A DNA stretch of 64,000 nt from Primula veris. Taxonomy: Eukaryota; Streptophyta; Magnoliopsida; Ericales; Primulaceae. Of this stretch, positions 9,833-21,265 are shown piece after piece (the first letter of the stretch is position 1; every line of letters starts with the position of its first letter). Below the pieces are notes generated by a model. The model ran no database searches, was not told the origin of the DNA, and saw only the letters and a list, made by a program, of their open reading frames with translations. The stretch covers positions 16,341,566-16,405,565 of the forward strand of contig OY821743.1 in the NCBI GenBank assembly GCA_963682055.1, written 5' to 3'. The position numbers and the translations under genes were made by a program.

Positions 9833-12800
9833 ATGATAACTGTAAGTGATTTTTCGTTCTCCCCTCCCCCTTTTTTGTGTGTGTGTGTGTGTTAGGGGTT
9901 GTATTTGATTTGTCGTTGTGGTCATAGATGTGGCGTTGGTATATGGTTCAGGTTGTCTATATATGTCTGATGATTCTTATGTACTTGGTTAATGTGAGTG
10001 GGGGGGGGGGTGGTGGCTCTCGTTATATTGATGTGGTTCTGGTTTGTGTATTTGGTTAGTATATTGATGGAATTTTGATGATGTTTGGATAGGAAATTCT
10101 GACCCAAAGTGTGGCCCAAGTTGGCACATTCGTGGAAAAGGATTTTAAGGAGCTTGCCGGAATACCCGACAACATACACATTCGGCTTCCTATTTCTGAC
10201 GAGGAGGTGCTGGGATTTGTTCCTGCCGGCGAGGTAGCCGTGCGCTCTTCGGCATTCTTTACTAGGGGTCTTCGACTTCCTTTTACAAACTGGGTGGCCT
10301 CGTTCTTTGAGGCCGTCCAGATTGCTCCGGCCCAACTGGCCCTAAATGGTTACCGTACTCTGAATGGTATCCAAAGGTTATCGGAGTTGTCCGGAATACC
10401 GATTGAACTGAAGGACGTCTTTGGAGTCTATAGTTTGAGCTTTGAGCGTCGCAGCTAGTATTTGAAGACTCTGCGTGCCTTTTGCCGGCTCGTTATCGGT
10501 TTGCCGGATACCAACAAAGAGCGTAATCTTGGTATTGTTATTGCTTCCGGTGCATGGGGTTGTGCGGGACACCAGATTCCTGGACCGGCTACCAATGCTC
10601 CCACTATGCCAGACCTCGGCGCTTCCAATGTAGAGGCTCTGTTAGCTCTTTGGAAATGGTGGGGGCCTGGACCGAAGCCGGATCCTGCGAGTCGTACTGC
10701 TCCCATGCTGCTCGGTTACCCTATGGGGTCGGTGACCAAGGGGAATCCTGCACCCGAGATCCCCAAAGAGCCCGAGGAGGAATTCTTGAAAGTGGTCCGG
10801 GCTCGAAGTGTTGCTCGGCTTGGGAAAAAGCCCGTTCGTTCTAAGCGTCGTGCATCTGATCCTGTCGTTGGAACAACGAAGAGGGCTAGGGGAACCGATA
10901 CATCAGTTACCGAGGAGGATGCTAACGTGGGCTCGGGCGAGGGAGTGTTTGCTGCTTCCCAAGGGGATATCACCGAGGATGCCTCTGCGCCGGGCGATGT
11001 ATGTGTATATGTATTTTGATTTTCTTGTCTTTTGATTGTTGTCGTTTTGTTCTTTAGTGCCTTGCTTTATTAGTTATCTTGTTTCAGCTACTGACTTCTC
11101 CATTGATTACCCTCGCTCTTGCCCGGTCCATGGGTATTATTGTGTTTCCGGGGTCGATCGACGATGTATTCGGACATATGAACCTCTTGACTAACATGGG
11201 AGAGGGTACGATGACCTTGCCTGTCATCTCGCCTATCCCTAGCGAGGATCCGATAGATCTGCCCGTTTGCTCGCCCATCCGTACTGAGGAAGAGATCGAG
11301 CATAGGGCCCCTGAGATTGATCATTTGGAGGAGGACGTGGGGGTGGAAGTGGAGGTCGGCAAGGAGAGTGCCGTGGATGTTGTGACGGGTGTCGAGGATG
11401 AGGCTCTCGACAGACCCGAGAAGGTGTTGGTGGACGGGGTTGCAATGACCCCTTACATTGATCGGTGCAGAGGTGAGCTGTTGGGGCAACCTCGAACCTT
11501 GAAGATGGGGTATACTGCTCTGAAACCCCTTGCTTTCAAGGATGCAGAAAAAATAGCTGCTCTGCCTACAATGTCGGTTATAGAGCAGGCCAACGCGGAT
11601 GCACTGCGGGTATGTTGAGCGCGTATTTTGTAATATATACCATGATGCTCGTATTTTGTTATATAGGTTTGGTACTCGTATTTTGTTTGGAATCTGATGT
11701 TTTGAAGTGCAGGTTGTCTTGAGTACCGTGGTGTTACGGGATCAGCTGGGAGCTCTAGGGGCTGATAAAGAGAAGCTGGTGGCCGAGAAGAAGGCCATAG
11801 TAGAGGAGAACGATCTGAAGATAAAAGATCTGCTTGCGGCTTTCGAGGCCGAGAAAGAGAAACTAGTCGCCGAGAATTAAACCCTGGGCGAAAATTATGA
11901 CAAGCTGGCTGTGGACTTTCTGCACGTGACCGAGGATGTTGATAAGTTGAAGGCTGAAAAGGAGAGCATGGTCGATAAGTACGGCCAACTAGAGGAGGAG
12001 AACTTGCTGCTGGCGGAGGACGTGGAAGCCGAAAAGGCTAAGGTGGCCGCTCTGAAAACGGCACAGGCGGAGGAGCGGACAAGGTTAGCAATGATGGCTA
12101 ATTTCTCCGTCTATTGCGCTCATGTGCGGGCGCTCAATTTCGCGAATGTTCCTGTGTCGGATAGGGCGTGGTCGGAGTTGGTGTATCCCTGTCCGCATGG
12201 TGCATCGCCGAAACCCTTAGACTGAGCGAATCTTCGTGATGCTACTGTTACTCCCCCACCCGCATCTCCTCAGGTGGAACCTTGACCATTTTTCTGACAG
12301 TATATATATATTTTTGTTGTTTTTGTGTAGTCTTTTGGTAGTAGAATTGTGGGTCTCTTTTGTATCTAGAAACATATTCTTTTGGGGAAGTGATAATATA
12401 GGTGCTGTTTTTTCTTTCTGTTGGGCCTTCTCGGATTACTTTCTTTTGAGGGTCGTCATATTTTGAAGGATGTGAAAACAAAATATTGTCAGGTACCAAA
12501 TAACCCCCTTGCTGTGGTGGTCTGGACCTCGCATAGTCGTAGTGTAGGTGACGTTATAGATAATCTGGAAAGATCTAAGGCTGCCCTAACTGCTGAACTG
12601 AATTCTGCTCATCATAAAGTCGAGGATCTGAATATTCACATTGCAAACTTGTCTATTCGGTTACGTGACTTGGGAGAGAAATTCAGCAAAAAGACTGCCC
12701 ATTATACGGCGAATAAGGGTAAAGCGAAGGAACTTCTCGGTGCCTTACGACGTTCTCGTGATGAAGCCCGAGGTCGTGTGACGAGCTTGAACTTGGTCCT

Positions 12801-13086
12801 AGGGGCCGTTTTCGAGGATGCGGACCTGCTGCTATCCTTTACCAAAGCGTATTGGGCCCGAGTTCGCGCTTTAGAGGTGCTGGAGCATGTAAAAGAGATG
12901 AGTGGTGTTTCCCGGGCCGAGCGCATGGTTGATGCGACGGCCGGGGTAACCGAGACCACTGCTGCCTTGAACCGAATCGATGCGGTTGTTCGTGAGCGCT
13001 TGGGGACGCAAATTGCTTCATTGCAAGATATTCATTTCGCTGATGTAGTAGAGACCTCGGCGTCTGTCGAGGGGTTATCGGATTGA
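9833..13086 (+). pseudogene. aG6 of copy A: spliced antisense gene with PF04195-like region, several stops
   Basis: Inferred exons are 9833-9841 (three codons, ATG ATA ACT), 10093-10998, 11088-11609, 11713-12273 and 12493-13086. All are phase 0 with GT-AG borders, and exons 1, 2, 3 and 5 have the same lengths in copy B. Exon 2 begins EILTQSVAQVGTF and includes GIPDNIHIRLP, FFTRGLRLPF and ALNGYRTLNGI. This resembles, from memory, the 'putative gypsy type transposon' domain (PF04195), seen in plant retrotransposon antisense ORFs. Then follow a basic stretch (KKPVRSKRRAS), an acidic exon 3 and long Glu/Lys coils in exons 4-5. Copy A is broken by TAG 10456-10458, TAA 11878-11880 and TGA 12223-12225. 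Exon 5 could also begin a separate transcript. Confidence 0.65.
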
Positions 13087-13224
13087 TAATCGAGTAGCTT
13101 GTTTTGTCGTTTTATTTGTAGCTTGTATGGAAATATTCGTTTTTTCTATTTTCGTCTTTTCGTTTCTTGTGGTTGTATATTCATCTCTTCTCGTTCTTCC
13201 CCATTTTTTTTTTTGCTTTTATAG

Positions 13225-13875
13225 GCACACGCTACTACGTCGCACCAGGCTAGTTCTCCATGCCTAGTTAGCCCGGGGTTAGGACCTACTGGGGCTGCCC
13301 GGGACGAGGTCTCATCTGGTGCGGCTAGTGAGGTGCCTGACAAGTGGCCTTACATCGTTTTGATGGGCAAAAATGTCAAGTTGATCGACCAATGTGCTCG
13401 ACTTCGGACCAAGCTGAAAACTCAGGCGGCCTCTTTTCGAGAATACGTTCACCGTGCCGAGCATGTTGTTGAGGTTCAGGAGCGTCGTTTGGATCGATAT
13501 TGGCGTGCAAAAGACAAATACTTCGGCAAATTAAAGTTGTTGGTAACCAAAGCCAACGTGTTGGTGAAGTATTTCCGTTTGTCCCGAACCAGATACGATG
13601 CTTACGCGGCTATGATCGAAGCTCGCCGTAATCTCCCCTTCGACGATGATCGCCGTAAAGCGGCCTCAGATGCTCACGAGCTCGCTAAAGAAGCCGAGTT
13701 CAATGCGCGGCTTCAGACGCTGACTTGCGTTGGAGCTCATACGACCAATTTTGATGCCCTCATTTCTGAGGAGCGTTTTGATGGTGATGAGTCTGATGGG
13801 GACACGACGACGGATGACGAAGAGATTGAGCTCGGTCAATTACCGTCGTGCTCCTCCTGTAGTAGCTCTTCTTAA
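13225..13875 (+). CDS. aG7 of copy A: antisense coiled-coil/acidic-tail frame, probably an exon
   Basis: A 216-codon open frame follows a strong pyrimidine stretch and acceptor TTTTATAG (exon from 13225). The in-frame ATG found in copy B (codon 5) is ACG here, so this copy lacks a proper start of its own. It contains the coil KLIDQCARLRTKLK, several Arg-rich helices and an acidic tail (DGDESDGD, TTDDEEIELG) that ends in a Ser/Cys run. Two readings are possible: a separate gene, or the last exon of aG6 using the in-frame donor GAT|GTAGTA after 13044, which keeps phase 0 in both copies. Function unknown. Confidence 0.55.
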   Translation, partial: AHATTSHQASSPCLVSPGLGPTGAARDEVSSGAASEVPDKWPYIVLMGKNVKLIDQCARLRTKLKTQAASFREYVHRAEHVVEVQERRLDRYWRAKDKYFGKLKLLVTKANVLVKYFRLSRTRYDAYAAMIEARRNLPFDDDRRKAASDAHELAKEAEFNARLQTLTCVGAHTTNFDALISEERFDGDESDGDTTTDDEEIELGQLPSCSSCSSSS

Positions 13876-13939
13876 ATGAGTTTCTTTAGTGTCGATGATC
13901 TTTTTATTGCCTCCGTAATGCGGGCGAGGACTATTTGTG

Positions 13940-14220
13940 TTATTTCTTTATTCCTGTTTTGTACATTTCCATTGTCGTATTGCTATTTGATTGATTGGAT
14001 CGATTTTTCCTTGCTGATTCATTTGTCATTTCGTTATTCCTGTTTTGTACATTTCCATTGTCATATTGCTATTTGATTGATTGGATCGATTTTTCCTTGC
14101 TGATTCATTTGCTATTTCGTTATTCCTGTTTTGTACCTTTCCATTGCCGTATTGCTATTTGATTGATTGGATCGATTTTTCCTTGCTGATTCATTTGCCA
14201 TTTCGTTATTCCTGTTTTGG
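13940..14220 (+). repeat. Tandem repeat, about 88-bp unit, just over three copies
   Basis: The unit includes TTATTCCTGTTTTGTACAT and TTTGATTGATTGGATCGAT. Copy B has little more than one unit at the matching place (about 26790-26910), so the array grew in copy A. Confidence 0.85.
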
Positions 14221-14340
14221 ATATGCTTCTTGTTGATATTTCATTGTTTAGTTTGATTCTTCTTCATTGTGTTGGCCATTTTGTATTGTATCGCCGCCGT
14301 AACGTGGACCTGAATTATTTCTTGCATTGTACCTGCATAT

Positions 14341-15162
14341 GAATTTCATAGTATTCCTAGGCGTTCCTTTGAAAACACGCCATTTACGGAATTTCATAAC
14401 ATTCCTAGGCACTTCGGCCATGTTGGGAATTTCATAGTATTCCTAGGCGTTGCTTTGAAAACACGCCATTTACGGAATTTCATAACATTTCTAGGCACTT
14501 CGGTCATGTTGGGAATTTCAAAGTATTCCTAGGCGTTCCTTTGAAAACACGCCATTTACGGAATTTCATAACATTTCTAGGCACTTCGGCCATGTTGGGA
14601 ATTTCATAGTATTCCTAGGCGTTCCTTTGAAAACACGCCATTTACGGAATTTCATAACATTTCTAGGCACTTCGGCCATGTTGGGAATTTCATAGTATTC
14701 CTAGGCGTTCCTTCGAAAACACGCCATTTACGGAATTTCATAGTATTCCTAGGCACTTCGGCCATGTTGGGAATTTCATAATATTCCTAGGCACTTCGGC
14801 CATGTTGGGAATTTCATAGTATTCCTAGACGTTCCTTTGAAAACACGCCATTTACGGAATTTCATAACATTCCTAGGCACTTCGGCCATGTTGGGAATTT
14901 CATAGTATTCCTAGACGTTCCTTTGAAAACACGCCATTTACTGAATTTCATAACATTCCTAGGCACTTCGGCCATGTTGGGAATTTCATAATATTCCTAG
15001 GCACTTCGGCCATGTTGGGAATTTCATAGTATTCCTAGACGTTCCTTCGAAAACACGCCATTTACGGAATTTCATAACATTCCTAGGCACTTCGGCCATG
15101 TTGGGAATTTCATAGTATTCCTAGACGTTCCTTTGAAAACACGCCATTTACGGAATTTCATT
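14341..15162 (+). repeat. 86-bp tandem array of copy A, about nine copies
   Basis: The unit has two halves of about 48 and 38 bp, each starting GAATTTCATA; one half contains ACACGCCATTTACG and the other CACTTCGGCCATG. A few units are a single half. Arrays between pol and the 3' LTR are typical of Tat elements and are a known source of plant satellites. Confidence 0.93.
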
Positions 15163-15267
15163 TGTATTCGCTAGACAGCATGATAATATATTTTATTCAT
15201 TCAAAAATACGAAAGATAATGCCATTAAGTAGGAGGGGTAAGATGGCACCTGTACTCGGAAGATTGC

Positions 15268-18200
15268 CTATATGTAGTACTTCTTTAGGTTAGCCACGTT
15301 CCAAGAATTCTTTTCCCCTCGGCTATTGGCGAACAGTACGCTTTTGATTTTGTAAGAGACTGGACTCGTTTGCTTGACGATTTCGTATGGGCCTTCCCAG
15401 GTAGGGATTAGTTTGCCATGTATTTCATTGCGGGTATAGACCGTCACTCGTCGCAGCACCAGCTCTCCTACCATGAATTCTTTGGATCCTCTTACTCTCT
15501 TGTCATAAGTTTGCTTCACGCTTTGTTGGTATTTGGCTAGGGTAAGGGCTGCTATCTCTCGTTTCTCGTCTATCATGTCTAGCTCTTCTCTCATTCTTTG
15601 TTCATTGTTTCCCTGCTCGACTAAAGTCGTTCGGAGCGTGGGTAGCCCGATTTCTGTCGGTATGATGGCCTCGACTCCGTATGCTAAGCTAAACGGGGTT
15701 TCCTTGGTGCCCGTCTTTGGTGTAGTTCGGCACGACCATAAAACGTTGAGTAGCCGCTCGGGCCACCTCCCCTTTGCTTGTTCAAGGGTGGTCTTGATGC
15801 CGTCTAATATTGTTCGGTTTGACACTTCGGCTTGCCCGTTTCCTTGTGGGTATGTCGGCGTCGAATAGAATTTTCGGATACCTAGTTCCTCGTACCACAG
15901 CTGTAAATTGGCATCTTTGAACTGGGTTCCGTTGTCGGCGACGATAGCGTACGGTATACCGAACCTAGTGATGATGTATTCCCAAATGAATTGTTTGACG
16001 TTGCTGGCTTTGATTTCTCGGAGGGGTTTAGCTTCGACCCATTTGGTGAAATAATCCGTCGCGACGATCAGATATTCCACACTCCCAGGTGCTCTTGGGA
16101 GTTTACCGACTAAATCAATTGCCCATTGAGCGAACGGCCATGGTGCCGATACCGGGGTCATCATAGATGATAGGAGCCGTGGTATCTTGGCGAATCGTTG
16201 GCACTTGTCGCAACGTTGGACGTATGCATCGGCGTCTCGCTTGATATAGGGCCACCAATATCCTTGGGTCACTGCCTTGTTTGCAATGGATCGCCCTTTG
16301 ATGTGTGCTCCGCAGGATCCTTCGTGGATTTCCTCCAAGACCGGCAGTTGTAGCTCGGTCGGGACGCACAGTAGGTGGGGTCCCCGGTAACTGGATTTGT
16401 ATAGTTTATCGTCCTCGGATAGCCAGAAGCGAAGAGCTTTTCTTGTAATTTTCAGCGCTTTTATCTTGTCGGCCGGAAGCGTTCCATTTCGCAGATAACG
16501 AGTCATGTCCTCCATCCAACCTAGTTCGTACTGTATTGATGTCACTCGGTCTACCCTTTTAATTATGCTCGGGGTTGGCAGTAGTTCCACTGTGATCGAC
16601 CGGGTGTCAGTCAATGTTAATGTCGAGGCTAGGGTGGCCAAGGCATCGGCATGTGCATTTTCGGTGCGATTGATTCTTATTAACTCGCACTGTTCGAAGG
16701 TTGCCATCAAGCTTTGGACTTTCTCTTGGTAGAGGATCATTCTGTCATCTTTGGCTTGGTACTCGCCGATGGCTTGATTGACGATGAGCATGGAGTCTGA
16801 GCTTGTAATTAAGTGGGAGCATCCGAGGGACCGGGCAATGAGCATGCCATTTATCATGGCTTCGTATTCTGCCTCATTGTTGGTAGCTCGGAAGCCCAGT
16901 TTTATGCTTTTTTCGATGATTGCTCCCTCTCTAGACTTTAGGACGATCCCTGCTCCGGATCCGTCCTTGGTGGCTGATCCGTCGACGTGTATCTGCCAGT
17001 GTGATTGTGGGGAGAGTGCCAAAGGCTCATCGTAGCCTTTGGTGAACTCCGCGACGAAATCGGCCAGGACTTGTCCCTTTATGGCATGGCGGAGTACGAA
17101 CTCGATATGAAATTGGGATAGTTCGACCCCCCAGGCGGCAACTCGACCGCTAATGTCCGTCCATCGAAGTGACTCTTTGATATGAAATTTCGTGTATACC
17201 CGGACCTGATGAGCTATGAAATAGTGCGGCAACTTCCTGGTGGTGACGACCAATGCCAGACACAGCTTTTCCAATGGTAGGTAACGTGTTTCGGCTTCGA
17301 CCAGAGTCTTGCTGACGAAGTAGATTGGAAATTGTTCGCGACCTTCTTCCTTTAGGATAACTGCGCTCACAGCTGTAGTGGAAACTGCTAGGTAGCATGC
17401 CAGAACGTCTCCTTTGTTCGGCCTTACTAGCAGTGGCAGTGTCCTCAAGTACTCTTTGAGATTGTTGAATGAAGCCTCACATTCCGGGTCCCAGACGAAT
17501 TTTCTATCCTTCTTGAGTGATTCAAAAAATGGCCGTCCCTTGTCTGCGGATCGGCTAATGAACCTGCTCAACGCTGCCATCATTCCCGTGAGCTCTTGTA
17601 CATGTTTCTTACTCTTGGGCGCTGCAGGGTTCCGTAGAGCCGTTATTTGATCGGGATTAGCCTCTATTCCTCGTCGGCTAACCATATGCCCCAAGAATTT
17701 CCCTTTGCTGATGCCAAATGCACACTTGCTTGCGTTGAGCTTTAGTTTGTGCTCGCCCAACGTTTGGAAGACGTCTTTAATGTCTTGGAGGTGGGATGTG
17801 GCCTTTTCGCTCTTGACGACCATGTCGTCTATGTATACCTCTATCGTCTTCCCTATATGATCTCGACATACCCTTGTTATCATCCTTTGGTATGTTGCTC
17901 CTGCATTGCGTAGGCCGAACGGCATTACCGTATAGCAATAATTTCCCAAAGGCGATATAAATGAAGTCTTTTCTTGATCTTCGTGGGCGAGGGGAATTTG
18001 ATGGTATACTGAGTACGCATCAAGGAAGGTCATCCGTTCTGCTCCCGCAGTTGCGTCCACCAGTTGATCGATCCTTGGAAGGGGAAAGTGGTCCCTCGGG
18101 CAGGCTTTGTTGAGATTGGTGAAGTCTATACAGACTCTCTCCTTCCCGTTCTTCTTAGGGACGACGACCGGGTTGGACAACCATTTCGGATAGTAAACCT

Positions 18201-19155
18201 CCCTTATGGCTCCAGCCTCCAATAGTTTTTGTACTTCAGCGATTATAGCTGCTCTGTGCTGTACAGACACTTTCCTGCTCCTCTGTGCTATTGGCTTGTA
18301 CTCGGCGTTTACACTTAGGTGGTGGCATGCTGTATTGGGGTCTAGGCCCGGCATGTCTTTAGGACTCCAGGCGAATTTATCAATGTTGTTGAGAAGGAAT
18401 GCTTTCAACTCCTCAGATTCCTGTTTTGGAAGGTTATCGCCGAGGAGGAAGTAGTGCTCCTCGTCCATATCTGGAATATACACCTTTCTAAGTGTCTCTC
18501 CTACTTGTTCTTCGACAACCCTTTCGGTTTTGGATATTTGGTTGATCAGCTTCTTCGTGCTGGTGGGTTGTTCCACAATGCTTCGTTGTTTTTGGAGAGT
18601 CGCGGTGATGTCTTCGCAGCGTCTTGAATCTTCTTGACATCCTCTGGGTGTCTCGATCTCTCCCCTATCATTTGGGTATTTGACCTTTTGGTGATAGGTC
18701 GAGGGTATGGCCTTCATGGCATGTAACCAAGGTCGGCCTAATATTGCGTTGTGACCGGAGTGGTCGTTGACCACTAAGAACTTCACGGGAACCGACACGG
18801 ACCCGGTTGTGACACTGAGGACGATCTTACCCAACGGTTTAGTCGTTTCGGAGATGAATCTGATCAGTGTGACATCGGTAGGCTGTAGATCTTGCAGCTT
18901 GAGTTCCATCTTGTCGAAGAGCTCCCTGTACATGATATCACAAGAGGCTCCTTGGTCGACAAGTACCCTGCTGACCGTGTCTAGGCCGATTTGAACACGG
19001 AGGTTAATGGCGTCTCCGTGGGGGTAAATCACCCCTTCTTCGTCAAGATCCGAGAAAGAAATGGGCGGATGTCGTCGTGGTGTGCATTGTCGTTTAGAGG
19101 TTGATGCCTGTGATGCCTTGGCTACTTGGCCAAAGTGGGCCAGCTGCCGTTGTCG
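15268..19155 (-). pseudogene. pol: pol region of copy A (PR-RT-RNH-aRNH-INT), separated from gag by a stop
   Basis: The frame is open for about 1290 codons after the TAG at 19156-19158. Visible are protease (VDQGAS), reverse transcriptase (DFTNLNKACPRDHF, FLDAYS, YIDDMVV), a first RNase H, a second RNase H (HVDGSATKDGSGAG, NNEAEYEA) and integrase with the H-H-C-C finger, D-D-E residues (WAIDLVG, ADNGTQF, GQAEVSNR) and a C-terminal GPYEIVK region. It copies and integrates the element. The RT motif reads SVYHQ where copy B has SGYHQ; Gly is usual. Copy B has no stop at the gag-pol border, so the TAG is probably a lesion rather than programmed readthrough. Confidence 0.9.
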
Positions 19156-21186
19156 CTATCGTTCCCCGCCTGGGCCCTTGGGTCGTGACATATGAACGAC
19201 AGTGATCGTTTTGCCTTGCCGGTTGTCGGATCCCTCAATGGCCAATTGTTTGCCTTTATTCCCAGCTCCTTTGATGTACTTGGCTAGGTATCCTGCATCG
19301 CCCCACTGGTTCATTCTCCATCGCAGGTTACGACAATGCTCAGTGAGATGGACGTGATCCTCGTGATATGCGCAGAAGAGCTTGGAATCTCTCTGATTGG
19401 GGGGAGAGATGATCGGTTGTGGTCGGGAATACCAACTTTCCCTGCATATATCATTGAGGATATCTTCAGCAGATAGGTTGAAAGTGTATCGCAGCTCGAC
19501 CGGTCCGAAAGTGTTTCGGTGTTCCCTCTCTTGGGGCCGACCTTGTTGAAACGGCTTGAGTGGCATCGGGTAGGTGAGCTGGAGCGGTTTATCTTCGTTG
19601 GTCGGTGTTGGGTATGCGATCTGGAGCGGTTTGGGCTCTAGTGCTCGTGGTCGGTCTACCCTGCTATGGACCTCGGGATCTTTGCCCTTTCTGGTCGGTT
19701 GGAATGCTTCTCCCTGGTTATTCCTAACTCTTTTGCGACCCACCTGTGCCTCGCGGACCGACTCTCTTCTTCGTAGAGTTCGGTTGTGGAAACGCAGTTC
19801 GTCGCTTTTATCGGTGAGGTGTGTACAATAGGCTAGCAGGGAATCAGTGGTCGGGAAGTTTTTGCCTATGAACTTCCTTCTCGCCCAATAGCCATTAGGG
19901 ATGGAGTTGATAAAGTTCTGGATGGCTATATTATTGGCATATCGTGGAATCTGGTTTTCTACGTCGATAAAACGTATGCAGTAATCGTTGAGCCTTTCAT
20001 TTGGCATCATCGTCATTTTAAGAAGGGTTTCGATGCTAACCTTCTTTTTCCGATGAGCAGCGTATCGAGTGGAGTACGCTCTTAGCAGTTCTGCCCAGTT
20101 TCTAATGGAGCCCCGTGGTAAGTTGTGATACCATGACGAAGACTCTTGACCCAAGCTGTTTTTGAAAAATTTGCACATCAGTGCATGGTCATCACTCCAC
20201 AGTTCCATCTTCGTCTTGTAGTGCCTCAGATGGTCGATAGGGCAACTCTTCCCATCATAGAGCCTGAATTCGGGGATGACGAATCCCATAGGATTGCGGT
20301 ACCGCGTGATCTGTTCGGCACACGGGGTTTCTTGGCATACGTTCCAAGCCTGTTGGAACGCGTCATCCGTGACTTGGTAGGGGGGAGGGTATCCTCCCTG
20401 ATGTGGTGATGGGCCATATCCCTCCCCGATCCTGTATTCGGGATATCTATCGTCCTTCGTGTTTGTGTGGACACGTTCCATATGAGTGTTCGGATGGACG
20501 ATAGTTATTGGGACATTGCCCCCTTGGTGGGGGACTCTTGTATCGGGTCGCCGACCCGCTGCCTCCAGGGCGGCCCTGTAGGCAGAATCTTCCACTTCAT
20601 GGCGTGGGTCTTTGTCGGGTTGGATAACTGGCAATACGATGCCGGCCGCTGTCATGGCCGTCATGCATGCCGCCAGCTGAGCTTGTAGCTGGGCGTAGTT
20701 CCTTTCATCGGCTAATGGAACAACATGTTGTACCTCCACCGTGGGTGGTGTAATCATCCTTGGAGAATTAGTCGGTAGTCGGGGCGACTGTCCGAGTACA
20801 TGATCCTCGGGCATGCCAAACTGATGAGCTTCGTCCGTTTGTAAACGAGCACCGGAGTTTACCGAGGCTGTAGGCAAAGGGACTCTTGAGCTCGGCCCTG
20901 CTTGGGACCCGGGTAAGCGTCTTCGTGCACGCCTTAATACGGGCACGTCTTGTTCGTCCTCCGAGGATGAAGGGTGTTCGTCGACAATCCCTTCAATGAA
21001 ATGTTGGGGTAGTTCGATCGGTTGTTCTTGGTTGACGTAGGAGGTTGTTGGTTGGTTTCCGGATTGGATAGCTTCATATCTGTCGCGGATGGCGAGTAGA
21101 TCGTCGAGGTCTTGTTGGCTAATTTGCGCGTTTTGGTTATTGGTTTCTATTATCTCGGGATGAGTTTCCTCTACATTGGTCACCAT
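19156..21186 (-). CDS. gag: gag of copy A, 676 codons
   Basis: ATG at 21186 on the - strand begins MVTNVEETHPEI, about 60 bp after the primer binding site. The frame has a Pro/Ser-rich variable N-terminal third and a capsid-like region at residues 315-430 (YKTKMELWSDD, WAELLRAYSTRY, LNDYCIRF) typical of Retrotrans_gag. Near residue 606 is a zinc-knuckle-like CAYHEDHVHLTEHC; copy B has GH instead of VH. It ends at TAG 19156-19158, in GGER-stop, where the copy B frame continues into pol. Gag would form the particle that packages the RNA. Confidence 0.88.
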   Translation of the reverse strand: MVTNVEETHPEIIETNNQNAQISQQDLDDLLAIRDRYEAIQSGNQPTTSYVNQEQPIELPQHFIEGIVDEHPSSSEDEQDVPVLRRARRRLPGSQAGPSSRVPLPTASVNSGARLQTDEAHQFGMPEDHVLGQSPRLPTNSPRMITPPTVEVQHVVPLADERNYAQLQAQLAACMTAMTAAGIVLPVIQPDKDPRHEVEDSAYRAALEAAGRRPDTRVPHQGGNVPITIVHPNTHMERVHTNTKDDRYPEYRIGEGYGPSPHQGGYPPPYQVTDDAFQQAWNVCQETPCAEQITRYRNPMGFVIPEFRLYDGKSCPIDHLRHYKTKMELWSDDHALMCKFFKNSLGQESSSWYHNLPRGSIRNWAELLRAYSTRYAAHRKKKVSIETLLKMTMMPNERLNDYCIRFIDVENQIPRYANNIAIQNFINSIPNGYWARRKFIGKNFPTTDSLLAYCTHLTDKSDELRFHNRTLRRRESVREAQVGRKRVRNNQGEAFQPTRKGKDPEVHSRVDRPRALEPKPLQIAYPTPTNEDKPLQLTYPMPLKPFQQGRPQEREHRNTFGPVELRYTFNLSAEDILNDICRESWYSRPQPIISPPNQRDSKLFCAYHEDHVHLTEHCRNLRWRMNQWGDAGYLAKYIKGAGNKGKQLAIEGSDNRQGKTITVVHMSRPKGPGGER

Positions 21187-21243
21187 TGTCGCTCGTCTGG
21201 CAGAGTATTGGTATTCGAATTCTAAACTAGTTGGGAACTAGAT

Positions 21244-21263
21244 GATTCCCGGAGACGGCGCCA
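21244..21263 (-). other. Primer binding site of copy A, tRNA-Asp-like
   Basis: On the - strand, two bases after the LTR end, is TGGCGCCGTCTCCGGG. It matches the 3' end of plant tRNA-Asp except at a few positions, as in other Tat/Athila elements. Confidence 0.75.
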
Positions 21264-21265
21264 TT

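Noticed and set aside
14341..15162. A CRISPR-like regular array
   Set aside because: The unit is a contiguous 86-bp tandem repeat without unique spacers, inside a plant retrotransposon.
5335..15162. Host genes captured by the element
   Set aside because: None of aG1-aG7 resembles a known host protein to me; capture cannot be claimed without a database search.
15533..18994. Several 75-111 codon + strand frames inside pol of copy A
   Set aside because: They are antisense shadows of pol; the same shadows appear in copy B because pol is conserved.
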